From the NCBI GenBank assembly GCA_033439765.1, contig JAULSN010000003.1, positions 1,984,001 to 2,048,000 on the forward strand: a stretch of DNA of 64,000 nucleotides. The letters are read 5' to 3'. A program made the translations under genes and the position numbers. Source of the DNA: Lasiosphaeria ovina (Eukaryota > Ascomycota > Sordariomycetes > Sordariales > Lasiosphaeriaceae). Positions 22,243 to 33,539 of the stretch are shown here, one piece after another; position 1 is the first letter of the stretch, and each line of letters starts with the position of its first letter. The notes beneath the pieces are model-generated. The model was not told where the DNA came from and did not search any database. It saw nothing but the letters and a program-made list of their open reading frames with translations.

Positions 22243-25200
22243 TCAATCGTGGCCCGCAGGTCGAGATCGGGCGGCCCATCGAAGGAAGCTCTTTGCCCTC
22301 GTGGCAAGATGCCCAAACTTGTGCGGGATCATGATCGTATCGGGCACTTTTGCGCGGCATGAAGCAGATGTACAAGCATTGTCTGTCCACGACAGCTGCA
22401 AGTCATCAGCCCACCATGTCTGAGGCTGGCCAGCAACAGCCAACGTGATATTGATAGATGTCAGATTGGTGAACTGCAAGGCCGCTGCCGAATCTAGGAC
22501 CTGATGGCTGAGAGTGCAGTTGGAGCGCCCTGGGCATGGTGTAATCTCAAACGACCTGGTCGCCTGAACTGTCTCGTCAAGCCCGTTCCACTGTAGTCCG
22601 GTGACATTGAAGACGCAAGGTTGGTCAGTTGAGTTGCATCCAAGACCCAGACCCAGGAAGTCAAAGCGGAAACACGGGTTTTCGCGGAATTGGCCCACGC
22701 CAATCTGTGCAATGGCCGATGAGGAAGTATTGTATTGGACCATTTGAGTGCCAGATGACGGCTCGTACTTGGCAATTGGCGGTGGCACAACCGAGAACCC
22801 CCTCGAAAAGAAGAAGCGGTGATATGGGAAGGGAACAGGCTGAGGAGGGAAAGCAGTGGCATCCGTCCCATTGGCAATCGAAAGAGTGGGGATGTCGTCG
22901 AACCTGAAGACGACCCCGCCACGATCGCCTGCAGCACCGCATGTTGCAGAGCTCAATTCCGATGTCGCTGAACTAGATGATGAAGAATTTGAAGCAGTCA
23001 CTGTGGGCGTGATGGTTCCGCCAAGAGTTGAACTGGTTATGACCCCGGTGCTTGTGCTGTTCAAAGATACCGAGGTCGCCGTGAGGCTTGGACGAGAGCT
23101 TGTCACATTGACCGAGCTTGCGCTAGTTGTAGGGATAGTTGTCGGAGCAGAAGTCGAGGCTGACAGGCCAAGAGTAGTCTCATTAACCCTCGAGCTCACG
23201 GAGGCGCTGGAAGTGGTTGACAGTGCAACAGAGGGCGAGACAAGATTTGTGCTGTTCGACGACACCGAAGCTACCGGAGGCGGGGTTGTTGTCAGCGACT
23301 GCGATGAGAAGGTCGCCGTGCCATTAATTGGTGCTTGACTTGGTGTAACGCTGCTCGACGCTGCGACAGAGGTTGGAAGACCGCCGGTGTTGTTCAGGGC
23401 AGTTGGGAGTGTACCGGTAAGGGACAGAGCTGTTCCCCCATTGGTTGAGCTTGCCAACACTGGACCTGCCGCTGAAACCTCGCTGACAAATGAGATCGTC
23501 GGAGCAAGCGACGACGATTGAACTGGGATGGTTGACACAGGTGCCGTTGACCCACGCGTCAACGTCAGGTTGACAGGAACTGATACGATGGTGGACTGGG
23601 TCACGCGAGTTGTGCTGAGCTGACTGACAGAAGGCGCCGATGATGAAGCGGCACTGGACACAGCGCTGCTGATAGTCGAATTGGCTGGCAAGGTCCCAGA
23701 AGACAGTGTGGCTGTGGAGACCGATGAAGTAATTCCAGTGACAGATGTCGACAGTGTGGTTAATGGTGAAGGAGGGCTGCCGTAGCCGGGAACCGGCTCC
23801 CCATATGCCGCTGGAGTTGAGAAGGCATAACCGCCAAGAGAGGAACTCGAAGCTGCGACCGATGGTGGGGCCAACCCAGACGTTTCCAACATTGCCGAGT
23901 CGTCAGACTGGCCGAAGCTCAGACTATCGGTTGTCGTAACATGTGCATGATGAAACTCAGTCTGTGGCGGAGGGACAAGGTCTGAGGGTGCGGCAGCGCT
24001 GGCAGTCGTGGCCACTGAGCTGGCCGCTGCTGAGCTGGCCGCTGCTGAACTGGCCGCTGCTGAACTGGCCGCTGCTGAACTGGCCGCTGCTGAACTGGCC
24101 GGCACTGACGTCGTGGGCTTTGTCGTAGTGGCCTCTGGAGATGTTGCGCTGAGACTCGACGAGGATACACTTTCTGGCACTGACACGGTGGAAGAGGCGG
24201 CGGCACTACTTAACACAATTGTGCTTGAAGACGAAGATGGGCTCGGAGATTCAGAGGAGATGCTAGAGGTCACCAAACTCTGAACTGAAGTGGAGGATGC
24301 ACTTGAAGTTTCAAGAGCAACCGTCTCGCTGCAGGTTGTCGACAAAGCTGAACTGCCAGCTGTAGACGCAACTAAGCTCGTCGAGGTAGGACTGGAAGTC
24401 CCAGAGCCAGAAGAGCGATAGCTGGTTCGGAATGTGGTGCAAGTGCTATTGTTCGAGGAGGGCAAAGGCCACAGGGTTGTCTCGGATGGCAGTGCGGCAC
24501 TCGACTCGGCATTGGGCTGAGCTGCAGATGTTTCACCACCAGACGTGCAGGATGTAGAAGACGATGTCTGGGACTGTGCAATCGATGCCGCAAGGGATGC
24601 CGAGGAAAGCAAAACAGTAACAACAGATGGCGAGCTGAGGCCAGATTCTAGCAGCGATGAGGACGTAAATCCAGAAGGCCAGATAGTAATGACCTCAGGG
24701 GACGGCGACTTCCCTGTCGCTCCAGGATTGCCGTATTCTGAATCTGACCACGACGTGCTTCCTACCGACGTGCCAGCTGAAACTGGAAGGCTGGTCGTGT
24801 ATGTCAACACCGTAGAGTCGTGGCCATATCCGCTGGAAATAGTATAGGTGACAGCCACCGGCGAGAGCGAGACGGTTGAGACAGATGACGATGAGCCAGC
24901 AGTGATGGTAAGCCCCTCCGTGAATACGACAACAGTGGACGACTGACCAGGTCCAAGCGGAACAGTCTGGCTGAGTGTCACAAGTGAGATCGATGCTGTT
25001 TGCGTTCCAGTTCCAGTGGGCGAAGACAAGGATGATGCCGGGAGGCCAGTGAGAACCGATTCGACTGACCAGCTCTCTGAACCGGTTGCAGCAAATGAGC
25101 TGGGCAGAATTGTGAGCACGATTGGTGGGCTTGACGGCGGAGTGATTGTAATAACAGTGCCAGTCGGACTGCTCCCGGTGGTGAAAATTGAAGACGATCC

Positions 25201-28200
25201 CTGCGTAATTGTTGCAGTACCGCTGATGGCAGGAATTGTGACCACAAAAGGGGTCCCTGACGCCGGGGTAACCGTAAGAACGGTCGCACTCGGACTGCTC
25301 CAGCTTGCCGAAGTTGATGACAGTCCCGGTGTAGCTGTGACAATGCTTGATTGGCTGGTTTGCGATGATACGGGACCACTGGTGGCAGGAATGGTAACAA
25401 CGAAAGGAGACCCTGACGGTGGGGTGACCGTGAGAACAGTACCACTTGGAGTGCTCCCGCCTGTGGAAGTTGATGAAAGGCCCGATGTAATTGTGACAAT
25501 GCCTGGCTGGCTGGTCTGGGATGATGCAGAACCACTGCTGGCAGGAATGGTAACAACAAATGGAGACCCCGATGCTGGAGTGACCGTAAGAACTGTTCCG
25601 CTCTGGCCGGTTCCGCCTGTGGAAGTTGATGAAAGGCCCTCGGTAACTGTCACAACGCTCGGTTGGCTGGTCTGAGATGATCCAGAACCACCTGTGGCAG
25701 GAATGGTAACGACAAATGGAGACCCTGATGACGGGGTTACTGTAAGAACGGTTCCGCTCGCGCTGGTAACACCCGTGAAAGTTGACGACTGCTCAGTCGT
25801 CACAATACTTGATTGGCTGGTCTGAGATGCCGTAGAGCCGCTGATGGTGGGAACTGTGATAACTACTGGCGATCCGGATGGCAGAGTAACGGTGAGCAGG
25901 GAAGGACTTGGGCTTGAACTTCCGCTTGCGCTTGCGCTTCCGCTTCCAGAGGTCAATGACTCCCCTTCAGTAACGGTCAAAACACTTGGTTGACTGCTCG
26001 ATCCAGCATTGGTGCTGGTGCCAGGAATTGTGAAAAGAACTGTGTTACCGTATGGTAGAGTCAAAGTTAGCACAGTAGGCCCGGCCCCTCCACCAGAGGT
26101 AGGTCCGATTGTAACAGCCGATGGCAATGCTTCCGTAGTTGGTGCGATTGTTGATTCGCCGCTTGACGCAGGACTAGAGCCGGTGCCTACAGGAATCGTC
26201 ACGGAAAAAGGAGAGCCCGATGGAGGAGTCACAGTGACGACACTGAAACTTGAAAGGCCGCCACCTGCGGGACTGCTGTTGCCACTTCCGTATTCCGAGA
26301 CAGAGAATGAAACGATGGAAGAGGAAGATCCGCCCACAGTGGTGGTGGCAATGCTTGCTGAATTGGATTCCCCAAATCCTGGACTGGATGTAGTTGAAGT
26401 AGCCAACGAGCCGGTTGCACTCGGTGTGTAGGTGATGACAATTGGCGTTCCAGATCCATTACTCGGGCTGATTGTCACAGTCAAGGGTGCAGGCCCTCCC
26501 GAGGCCGACGGGCCCCCAGAACCAGACTCGTTGACAGTGACAGTCCGGACAGACGGCGATTGCAAGGGGCCAGAGGAAGCATTCGAGGAAGCCGTGCTGA
26601 GCGAGCTTCCATAGCCGACAGGAGTACCAGATGTCCCAGACTGGAATGCAACCGAACCAGAGCCAGTCGCTGAAGTCTGGATGGTGTAGGTCACTGTGTA
26701 GAACGAAGGACTCGCACCGGAAACTGCCGGAACCGTGTACGTGACAGCAACGACGGATGGTGTCGGAGTGCCAGAAGCCTGGGAGTTTGTGTCGCTGCCG
26801 ACAGACGATGAAGCACCGAGGGTGATAACAGACTCAGTGATAGTAACAATTCCCGATGGACCGTTGCTGTTCGGCACAGAACCGGCACCTCCAGATGAAA
26901 GTGTTGGGAGCGTGATGACCGACTCCGTGATGGTGACAGGACCAGACTGGTCACTTGGTCCTGATCCAGATGGGAGTGTAATGACAGATTCAGTGATGGT
27001 CACGACGCCGGACTGGGTGTTGCCCGTGGCACCTGATCCAGATGGGAGTGTAATGACAGATTCAGTGACGGTCACAACACCGGATTGGCCGCTGTTGTTT
27101 GTGCCGGATGAACCACCGCCTGATGAAGGAGCCGGAAGTGTCGCAAGTGACTCGGTGACGGTGATAACTCCGGACGGGCCAAGGCTGCCTGAGCCTGATG
27201 CGCCACTTCTTGCTGGTGCTGTTGGAACAGTGATGATAGACTCAGTGATGGTAACGACGCCAGATTGGCCACCAATAACAGGCCCAGAACTGCTTGGCTG
27301 GCTGGAGGGATACAAGGAACCGCTGGTCAATGTGATCGTCACCACGCCGGACTGGGTGCCGGTAGCCGACCCAGGCACGATAGGCTGGCCTGAGCCGTTG
27401 GGGACAGTGACAGTTACCACGCCAGACTGGCTGGGAGCGCCAGGCACAGTGGATTGTCCAAAGGGTTGTGCAGAACCGCCCGAAATTGTGACAGTCACCA
27501 CGCCGGCTGGGCCACTGCTGATAGACGATGATACACCAGGCTGGAGCGATGGGACGAGACTGGACGCGGTTAGTGTGACGGTTACTGGTTGGCCATTGAT
27601 TGTGGTGCCAGATGAAGCGCCCTCGGCTGACCATGGCTGCGCTGGAGAAGTGGCTTGCGAAACAGTCACTGTAACGACGCTTGGATGTCCGGTTGAGATA
27701 GATCCAGATTGACCACCATAAGGCGGAATTGCCGAGCCAACAGGTGATGTACCGCTTGGAGCAGCGGACGATGGAGTCGGAATCGTCACCAGAGGGACGG
27801 TGATGGTTACCGCGGAATTGGCAGACTCAACAGATTGGCCACCGCTTCCAGACAAGGGCGGGAAAGAAACAGTGACAGGAACCGCCGAGACTGTGGCAAC
27901 AGGTGCTGTCACAGTGATAACCCCTGGCTGCGTGGCTGAAGCAGACGCGCCTCCCCAGCCTGGAGAAACCCCTGGCGTCATTGTGAAAACACCAGTGTAT
28001 CCAGAGATACTGCCTGATGGAGAGACTGTGTATGTGACCAGCACACCAGAATCTGAGGAGCTGCAGGACGAGCTTGACAACACTGGCGGCAAAGATGAGC
28101 CAATGGCGGGTCCAGGGGCGGTTGCTGGGAGTGGACCAGTAAGTGTGATGGTGGTCGGCTGCCCTAGGCCTCCACTGTCGGATGAACCCGCCCCTCCCAA

Positions 28201-29431
28201 CGACGTAAATGGCAGCGGGAAAACAGTGATGGTCCCAGTGAACGCAGTCGACACACCACTGGCCCCGGGAGAGACAGTGTACGTGATCGTGACTGGGGAA
28301 TACGGACTCGAAGGCTGGACAATGGTTTCGACTCCTGAGCCGCCGTTCCCAGATGGTTGACTAGGAGGCGACAGTGGGACTGTGAGGGTCTCAATGGTGG
28401 AGGTAAAGCCGAATGATCCTGTGACCCAGGTCGATGTCACTGGAACGGGCAAGTTGGTAGGGACACCGGAGGAGTAAAGAGTGACCGTGACCACCGGACC
28501 GGCAGAAGAACCGGAGATACCAGGAGCCGTGATGATTGTGGACCAAGATCCGGGAACCCCGGATCCCTCTGGCACAGTGACCGTGAGGACTACAGTGGCG
28601 GAGTTGCTAGGGCCCTCGGGAATGGTGACCGTGACGACAGAGCCCGAAAAACTGCCTGTGGCTCCAGGAGAAGGCACAGTGGCCCCCGAAGCTGGAAGCG
28701 GAGATTCAGCAGGAATGGTGACAATGCTGCCAGAAGGAAGGGTGGCCGTGGTGCCAGAGCCAGGAACTCCAGAAGACGGAAGTGGAGAGCCAGCAGGAAG
28801 AGTGATGGTGAGGCCAGAGCCTGGAACTCCAGAGACTTCTGGCACGGTGACGGTAACAACTGGGACGCCGGAGTTGCCCGTTCCAGCAGAGACTGTCGAT
28901 GTGGTACCAGATCCGGCGGTGCTACCCGAAGGCGATGGCAGCGTAACTGTGAGAACTGGGACTGTGACGGTACTCAAAGCGGAGACAGACTGTTCAGTGA
29001 CAGTGACGGTCAGCTGAGCAGAAACGCCCGAGGATACCGCACCTGCAGGAGAGACCGATGTTGTAGTTGTGCACGAAGTATCGGAACCTGAGCCAGAGCC
29101 ATTGGAAGTGTCAAAGGGTGAACTAGAAGCTCCAGCAGCGGAATCGAGAGGGTCAACTGAGAAGCCAGAAGCGGAGACACTAGGAGTGACTGTAACCGTG
29201 ACGAGAGCCGGGCTTGATTGAGGTAGAGTCACGACAACTGTGACTTGCCCAGTCGAGCTGGTCGTGCAAGTCGTATCCGTGGTGAGGTCCTGTCTATAAA
29301 ACATGTCAGCAACCGGACCCGGACATTGGTACCAGAACATGATATGCAAGCACTCACCTGCGTGGCACAGCCGCGGCCGAAGCCAGCCAGACTATGCCGG
29401 CCAGGGCCCCAAGAGGCGCGGTGAGACGCAT
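22243..29431 (-). CDS. Giant secreted Ser/Thr-rich repeat protein (adhesin-like)
   Basis: Two exons: 29431-29358 encodes a signal peptide (MRLTAPLGALAGIVWLASAAA), and 29293-22243 the rest; the 64-nt intron is GTGAGT...TATAG. Total is 2,374 residues. About 2,000 residues are a mucin-like stalk made of several repeat types: SGVVTVTESVITLPSGSG units around 26.8-27.3 kb, and longer units built on GTVLTVTPxSGSPFVVTIPA around 25.1-26.0 kb. A pure Ala/Ser block (ASSAA, six copies) lies near 24.0-24.1 kb, before a Ser/Thr-rich segment. The last 250 residues are globular, begin CGAAGDRGGVVFRFDDIP, contain several Cys and N-glycosylation sites, and end with WWADDLQLSW. This resembles the C-terminal beta-sandwich-like domain of fungal adhesin-like proteins (DUF7371-like, from memory). 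No GPI signal is seen. A role in wall or adhesion is inferred. Confidence 0.85.
24019..24100 (-). repeat. 15-bp tandem repeat encoding Ala/Ser
   Basis: Five to six nearly perfect copies of CTGGCCGCTGCTGAA (plus strand) lie inside the giant repeat gene and encode the repeating pentapeptide Ala-Ser-Ser-Ala-Ala. Near-identity at the DNA level implies recent expansion and likely length variation between strains. Confidence 0.9.
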
Positions 29432-31018
29432 CTTGGTGCCGTCAAGTGGGCTGCAAAGTGATGCGTAGTTGGCCTCTGTCCAATGTACGAGTCCGGGGCT
29501 TCCTTGAGCTGGCGCTGAAGCTAGAGAACAGGAGCAACGTCAAGCCAGGGTATGGAGGACAGCCGTAAATGAATGACGGGAGGCCGCGTGAAGGCCAGAG
29601 GTTGGCTGTGCCGAGAAGGACGGAGGGTCGAGGTTGGGGGAAGCGTAGGGGAGGGGGACGGGATAGGAAGAGGGGAAAGGAATTCACAAGCAAATGGGAG
29701 ATGCAATTGTTTTGTCTGGGTGCAGGCGGAGCACATCAATCGGAGAGCACATATTGGAGGAAGGAGTGAACCAAGATGTTATCCACCCGTGTTTCGTTGG
29801 GATGAAATGGAGCCATTCTGCCGACTCTGCCTTCCCAGACGAGACCAAGTAGCTCTGGTGGACATGTTCTCGACCGGCTGCATTGAATCGATTATGGAAG
29901 CTGTAGTTCAGCTGTGGAAAGCACCCGGGACCGTGACACGTCAGCCAGACGATGGGCCGAGGCAATTCCCGCCTATGGCGGAAGCTGCGATTGAATAAGT
30001 CCTAGCCTTAACTGACGTTTGCTTGTGGCACCAATGAACCGGTCGAAATTTGCCAGCCAGCATAGACTGGGAAGTTCAACGGCGTGGGCCATTGCTCTTG
30101 CCTATTGTGATTGTCGGAAAGCTTACAATGCATATCAGGTGTGTATAAGTCGAAATTGCAACAGCATGTACCCAGCTGCGTAAGGCATTTACATGGAAGA
30201 CGGATAGGCAGCGAGTTGAACGGAAAAATAGCGACTCATTAATACTATGGTGATTCCTCCTGTAGCAGATTCGCTGGGGCCGCGAAGCTGACACTCTGAA
30301 AATAAAGCTGGACTGTCTGCATTGCAGCTAGATGTTCCTTCCCGTGTAGGCTTCTAAGCCTTGGTTATCCCATTGCAATGACATGGCCTGATTGCGACGG
30401 GACTGCTGGTTGGGCCGCAGGTGGGACGAAGAACGCTGGCGGCTCTATAAGGCGTCATTCGAGCTAAGATTGCCGCAAAGTTTCTTCATGAAGCATTTTG
30501 GGAGGAACGAGGGGATTTGACCCGATTGAACTTCCTAACGCTCCTACCTGTATGCAGTCTGGAAGGTGGACGCCCTCGGCCCTTCAAGTTGCATCTCGAC
30601 TACTGCTTTGCGCAGAGATCGAGCCATAAGAAAGGTGCGACTTCTCGAGCCTGCCCTGCGAAAAGGAACTTTCACGTCATCCAATTACTAAGGTGGACTC
30701 GTAGATGCCGTCTTAGAAATAGCATTCACCGCTTCTTCACACATGGGGGCGCGAGAAGGAAGTCAAGCGAGGTGTGCATATCGCGAAGTCTAGGACTGCA
30801 TGGCACCCCGGGCTTGCGTTTTCCCCAACGCAGTGCTGCAAGAGGACGGTGCAACCTACCCTTTGCTGAGACACCTAACGTCGGAAGGTACACGAAAAGA
30901 CCCGCAGAGATGGGCAAGATACCACAAGGGAAAGATTTGTTCTTACATGATGGAATTGTTGCAAAAACAGGTTATGATTTGTATAGTAATTAACTAAAAA
31001 TGGAACGCCCGAGAAGAA
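29432..31018. other. Intergenic region
   Basis: The left part is the leader and promoter of the giant repeat gene (CT-rich on the minus strand). A plus-strand frame at 30517-30993 has random-looking composition and I do not accept it. No other feature is recognised. Confidence 0.5.
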
Positions 31019-32001
31019 TTAGACAGGATCGTCGCGATAGACAGGCCCGTCCGAATCCTGCAGCGCTGCCTGGTCAGCCGCAGTGATGGGCTGCCCAACA
31101 CGTATCCGCGCCTGTTCTTCTATCTTGGCTACCCACATGGCCGCACCGGTAGTAGTGGTGAGCAAGAAGAAGAAGTTTAAGATGGGAACAAGCTCGAGGA
31201 TCATGGCAACAGTCCCGAACCATGTGTACTCCCACGTCCTTAGACTCAGCTCCCCCTTTATTGCCTTTTTATCCAGCCCGCGTAGCTTGAACCACCTGTA
31301 ATGCGACAGCTTGCCGAGCCGAGCTCCGGTGATGATGATAAAGGCAGGCGTGCCGACGTAGGGCACGAGGTTAAGTGGGAGAAAGAATATCAGTTCGGCG
31401 ATCTGAGTCAAGCTCCACGGCTGATACTCGGCCCGCGTCGTGGGTTTCCCTAACATCTTGACAGTATTCGGGGCACCGTAAAGGAGGATTCGGTGCGGCG
31501 CAACGAGGTCGGTGAGGCCATAGTTGATCAGTGTCGCCTAAGTAATAAGCAATTTAGCGTGCGTCGTCGACAGGAGCAACCCGCGATCGCACCAGGAAGG
31601 TAACTTACGTCAAACACGTCGACGCGGCACTCGTCTACGAAGAAGCCTTCAAAGAGGCCCTGGATGACAACTAATCCCTCCCCAAGAACTAGAACTGTCG
31701 CATTTATTACCGCACCGGCCCAGCCATGGAAAATGACGAGGAAAGCCAACTGCGGAAGAAACGCAAATGAGAACAGGATAAAATAAACTAGCAGCGATAT
31801 CACCGATAATGGCAACAGACGGCCGGTGAACAGGGGATAAAAGGCTGGCCGACGAAGGAAGTACCACACGCCCCGGAGGGGGTATGCGGCCGATTGCAGG
31901 GCGCGAGACACGTAGCCGATCGGCCGCTCGAATGTGTGCAGAACAGGTGCAAAGGGCGAAGCAGCGCCGGGCGCGGCGGGATCTGTGCCTGGAGAAGCCA
32001 T
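31019..32001 (-). CDS. EI24-family multi-pass membrane protein (RRT8/LDS-like)
   Basis: Two exons: 32001-31609 and 31537-31019 (intron 71 nt, GTAAGT...ACTTAG), giving 303 residues. Exon 1 ends a hydrophobic pair (FTGRLLPLSVISLLVYFILFSFAFLPQLAFLVIF) after an amphipathic FERPIGYVSRALQSAAYPLRGVWYFLRRP. Exon 2 adds hydrophobic LIFFLPLNLVPYVGTPAFIIIT and FGTVAMILELVPILNFFFLLT. The arrangement, especially LPLNLVPYVGTP, is that of the EI24/CysZ-like superfamily. Its yeast members RRT8, LDS1 and LDS2 localise to lipid droplets and the outer spore wall. In filamentous fungi the function is unproven; an ER or lipid-droplet protein is a reasonable inference. Confidence 0.82.
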
Positions 32002-32841
32002 GTCGCGATCGCTCCGCTGAAAGGAGATGCAGCTTGCGGGCGCTGCAAATGGGAGGGAGGCCGCGGTTCAATGCGCGGTGTTGCTTGGAGTTCTCGCGCT
32101 ACGATACGCGTCATCGGTAGGTGGGGCAGAATGGCGGGGCTGCACTGGATACGAAACCAACGCCAGCCACTGGGAGAGCAGGGAATGTGGTGGCTCGTGC
32201 GCCAAGCCCACTGTCTTCCTGGCCGCCCCAGCGTTCTGGTCGACGTTCTGGGCGCGCAATGGAAGAAAAGCATTGACCACCTGCCGACAGGTGGAAATGT
32301 CGAAGGTACTGTACAATTCCATTCCCGTAACCACCCTACAACGGCCGCAGGGCACTTGGAAGCTGGAACGGACAGCTCATTAGACTTAATTGCCATAAAC
32401 ACCCTTTACGACTGCCTTTTCTGACTGTTTTGGACGAAATACCATAATTCAGCGACTTCATTCGATTTCTCGGGCAATTGCTTATCATCCCCCTGATCGA
32501 GCAAGGGACATCGCAGCTCAGAAACTCTGCCAAGCCCATCCGGTCGCTTGAGAGGGCTAATCTAGACGCAGTCGCGACGCCACCGTCCTGCATTGAATCG
32601 TCCGTCACAGGCTTGTGGAACAATAAGAAGACAAAGCTCAAAATCATCGCGTGCAGAAAGACGAGACGGGAGGCGCTGAAGCGAACCAGTCCAAAGCCCA
32701 GGAAGACGTGACTTGTGCTCTTTTGTAGACGGATATAAGGTATTCCGTGCAAGAAATCTCATTCGTGTACGGATACGGTTCTTGATCTTTCTTAAATCCG
32801 ATCCCAGTCGCGGCGCAAGTTTTCGCTGATCCAACTCAAGC
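32002..32841. other. Intergenic region
   Basis: Promoter side of the EI24-like gene followed by unassigned sequence. A minus-strand frame at 32336-32752 lacks any recognisable feature. Confidence 0.45.
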
Positions 32842-33125
32842 TACGGAGGCTCGGGCCAAAAAAAAGGGTCACCCTGCCCAGTGGCCAGGATTCGGACTCA
32901 TACGGTGCCAGCTCGTTTGCCAGGTGCCGTTCTTCACCCACAGATCCGTTCAAGCTTCACTAAACCCCCTGTAATAGCGCTGAAGATAATTATCTTCTTG
33001 CATTGTGAAAGATTGGCTTGTTGACCAGGCAGCTGGCGAGTCCAGTCTAACCCCTTTTTAGGACGTGGCGTTCTGGACCTTGCACTGGGGAGGGTGACCC
33101 TTTTTTTTTGGCCCGAGCCTCCGTA
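32842..33125. mobile_element. MITE with long terminal inverted repeats and TA duplication
   Basis: A 280-bp element (32844-33123) begins CGGAGGCTCGGGCC, then an A run and GGGTCACCCT. It ends with the reverse complement of the same sequence. The inverted repeats match for about 33 bases except for one extra A/T in the homopolymer, and continue to about 40 bases with one mismatch. It is flanked by TA on both sides (32842-32843 and 33124-33125), the target duplication of Tc1/mariner-type transposition. It encodes no protein, so it is a non-autonomous DNA transposon. Its inverted repeats do not match those of the mariner copy at the window's right end. Confidence 0.88.
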
Positions 33126-33539
33126 ACCAGCTGAGTAAGCACCTATGGGTTAGGCGGGCGGTTGAGCGGGCAGCCCAGGGGCAAGGTTCGGCGTTGGCTG
33201 ACATCTTTGTCAGCTCAAGTCAAATGGGGTAAAACGGTTCTCTCCCACCAACAACCAAAGTTTCAAGACGGCGCGATTCTTCTCTTGGCTACCCGGTTGG
33301 AATTGTCGACCAGACTGAAACTTGCGTTGCATGTCACGGCGGGCATATCCAACAGCTTCCATACGCTCAAAGAGGCTGCAGCACCTGAAAGGACGAGCGA
33401 ACCTCAGCTAGAGGGCCTGGGTCTGTGCCATCCGGCCGCAAGTGGTTTGTGCTCCAGTGACCGCGACAGGCCATTCATTGTATTCCCCACGTTGCCGCTC
33501 AACCCGCCATCCAGTCCGTCTTCAGTTGCGGGCCCCATC

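Noticed and set aside
25016..27712. Long plus-strand open frames (219, 140 and 325 codons) opposite the giant repeat gene
   Set aside because: They follow from antisense reading of repeated GTG/ACN codons in a low-complexity gene. The sense strand has a signal peptide, Cys domain and continuous frame.
30517..30993. 158-codon plus-strand frame at 30.5-31.0 kb
   Set aside because: No domain, Arg/Ser/Cys-rich random-looking composition, no conserved motif.
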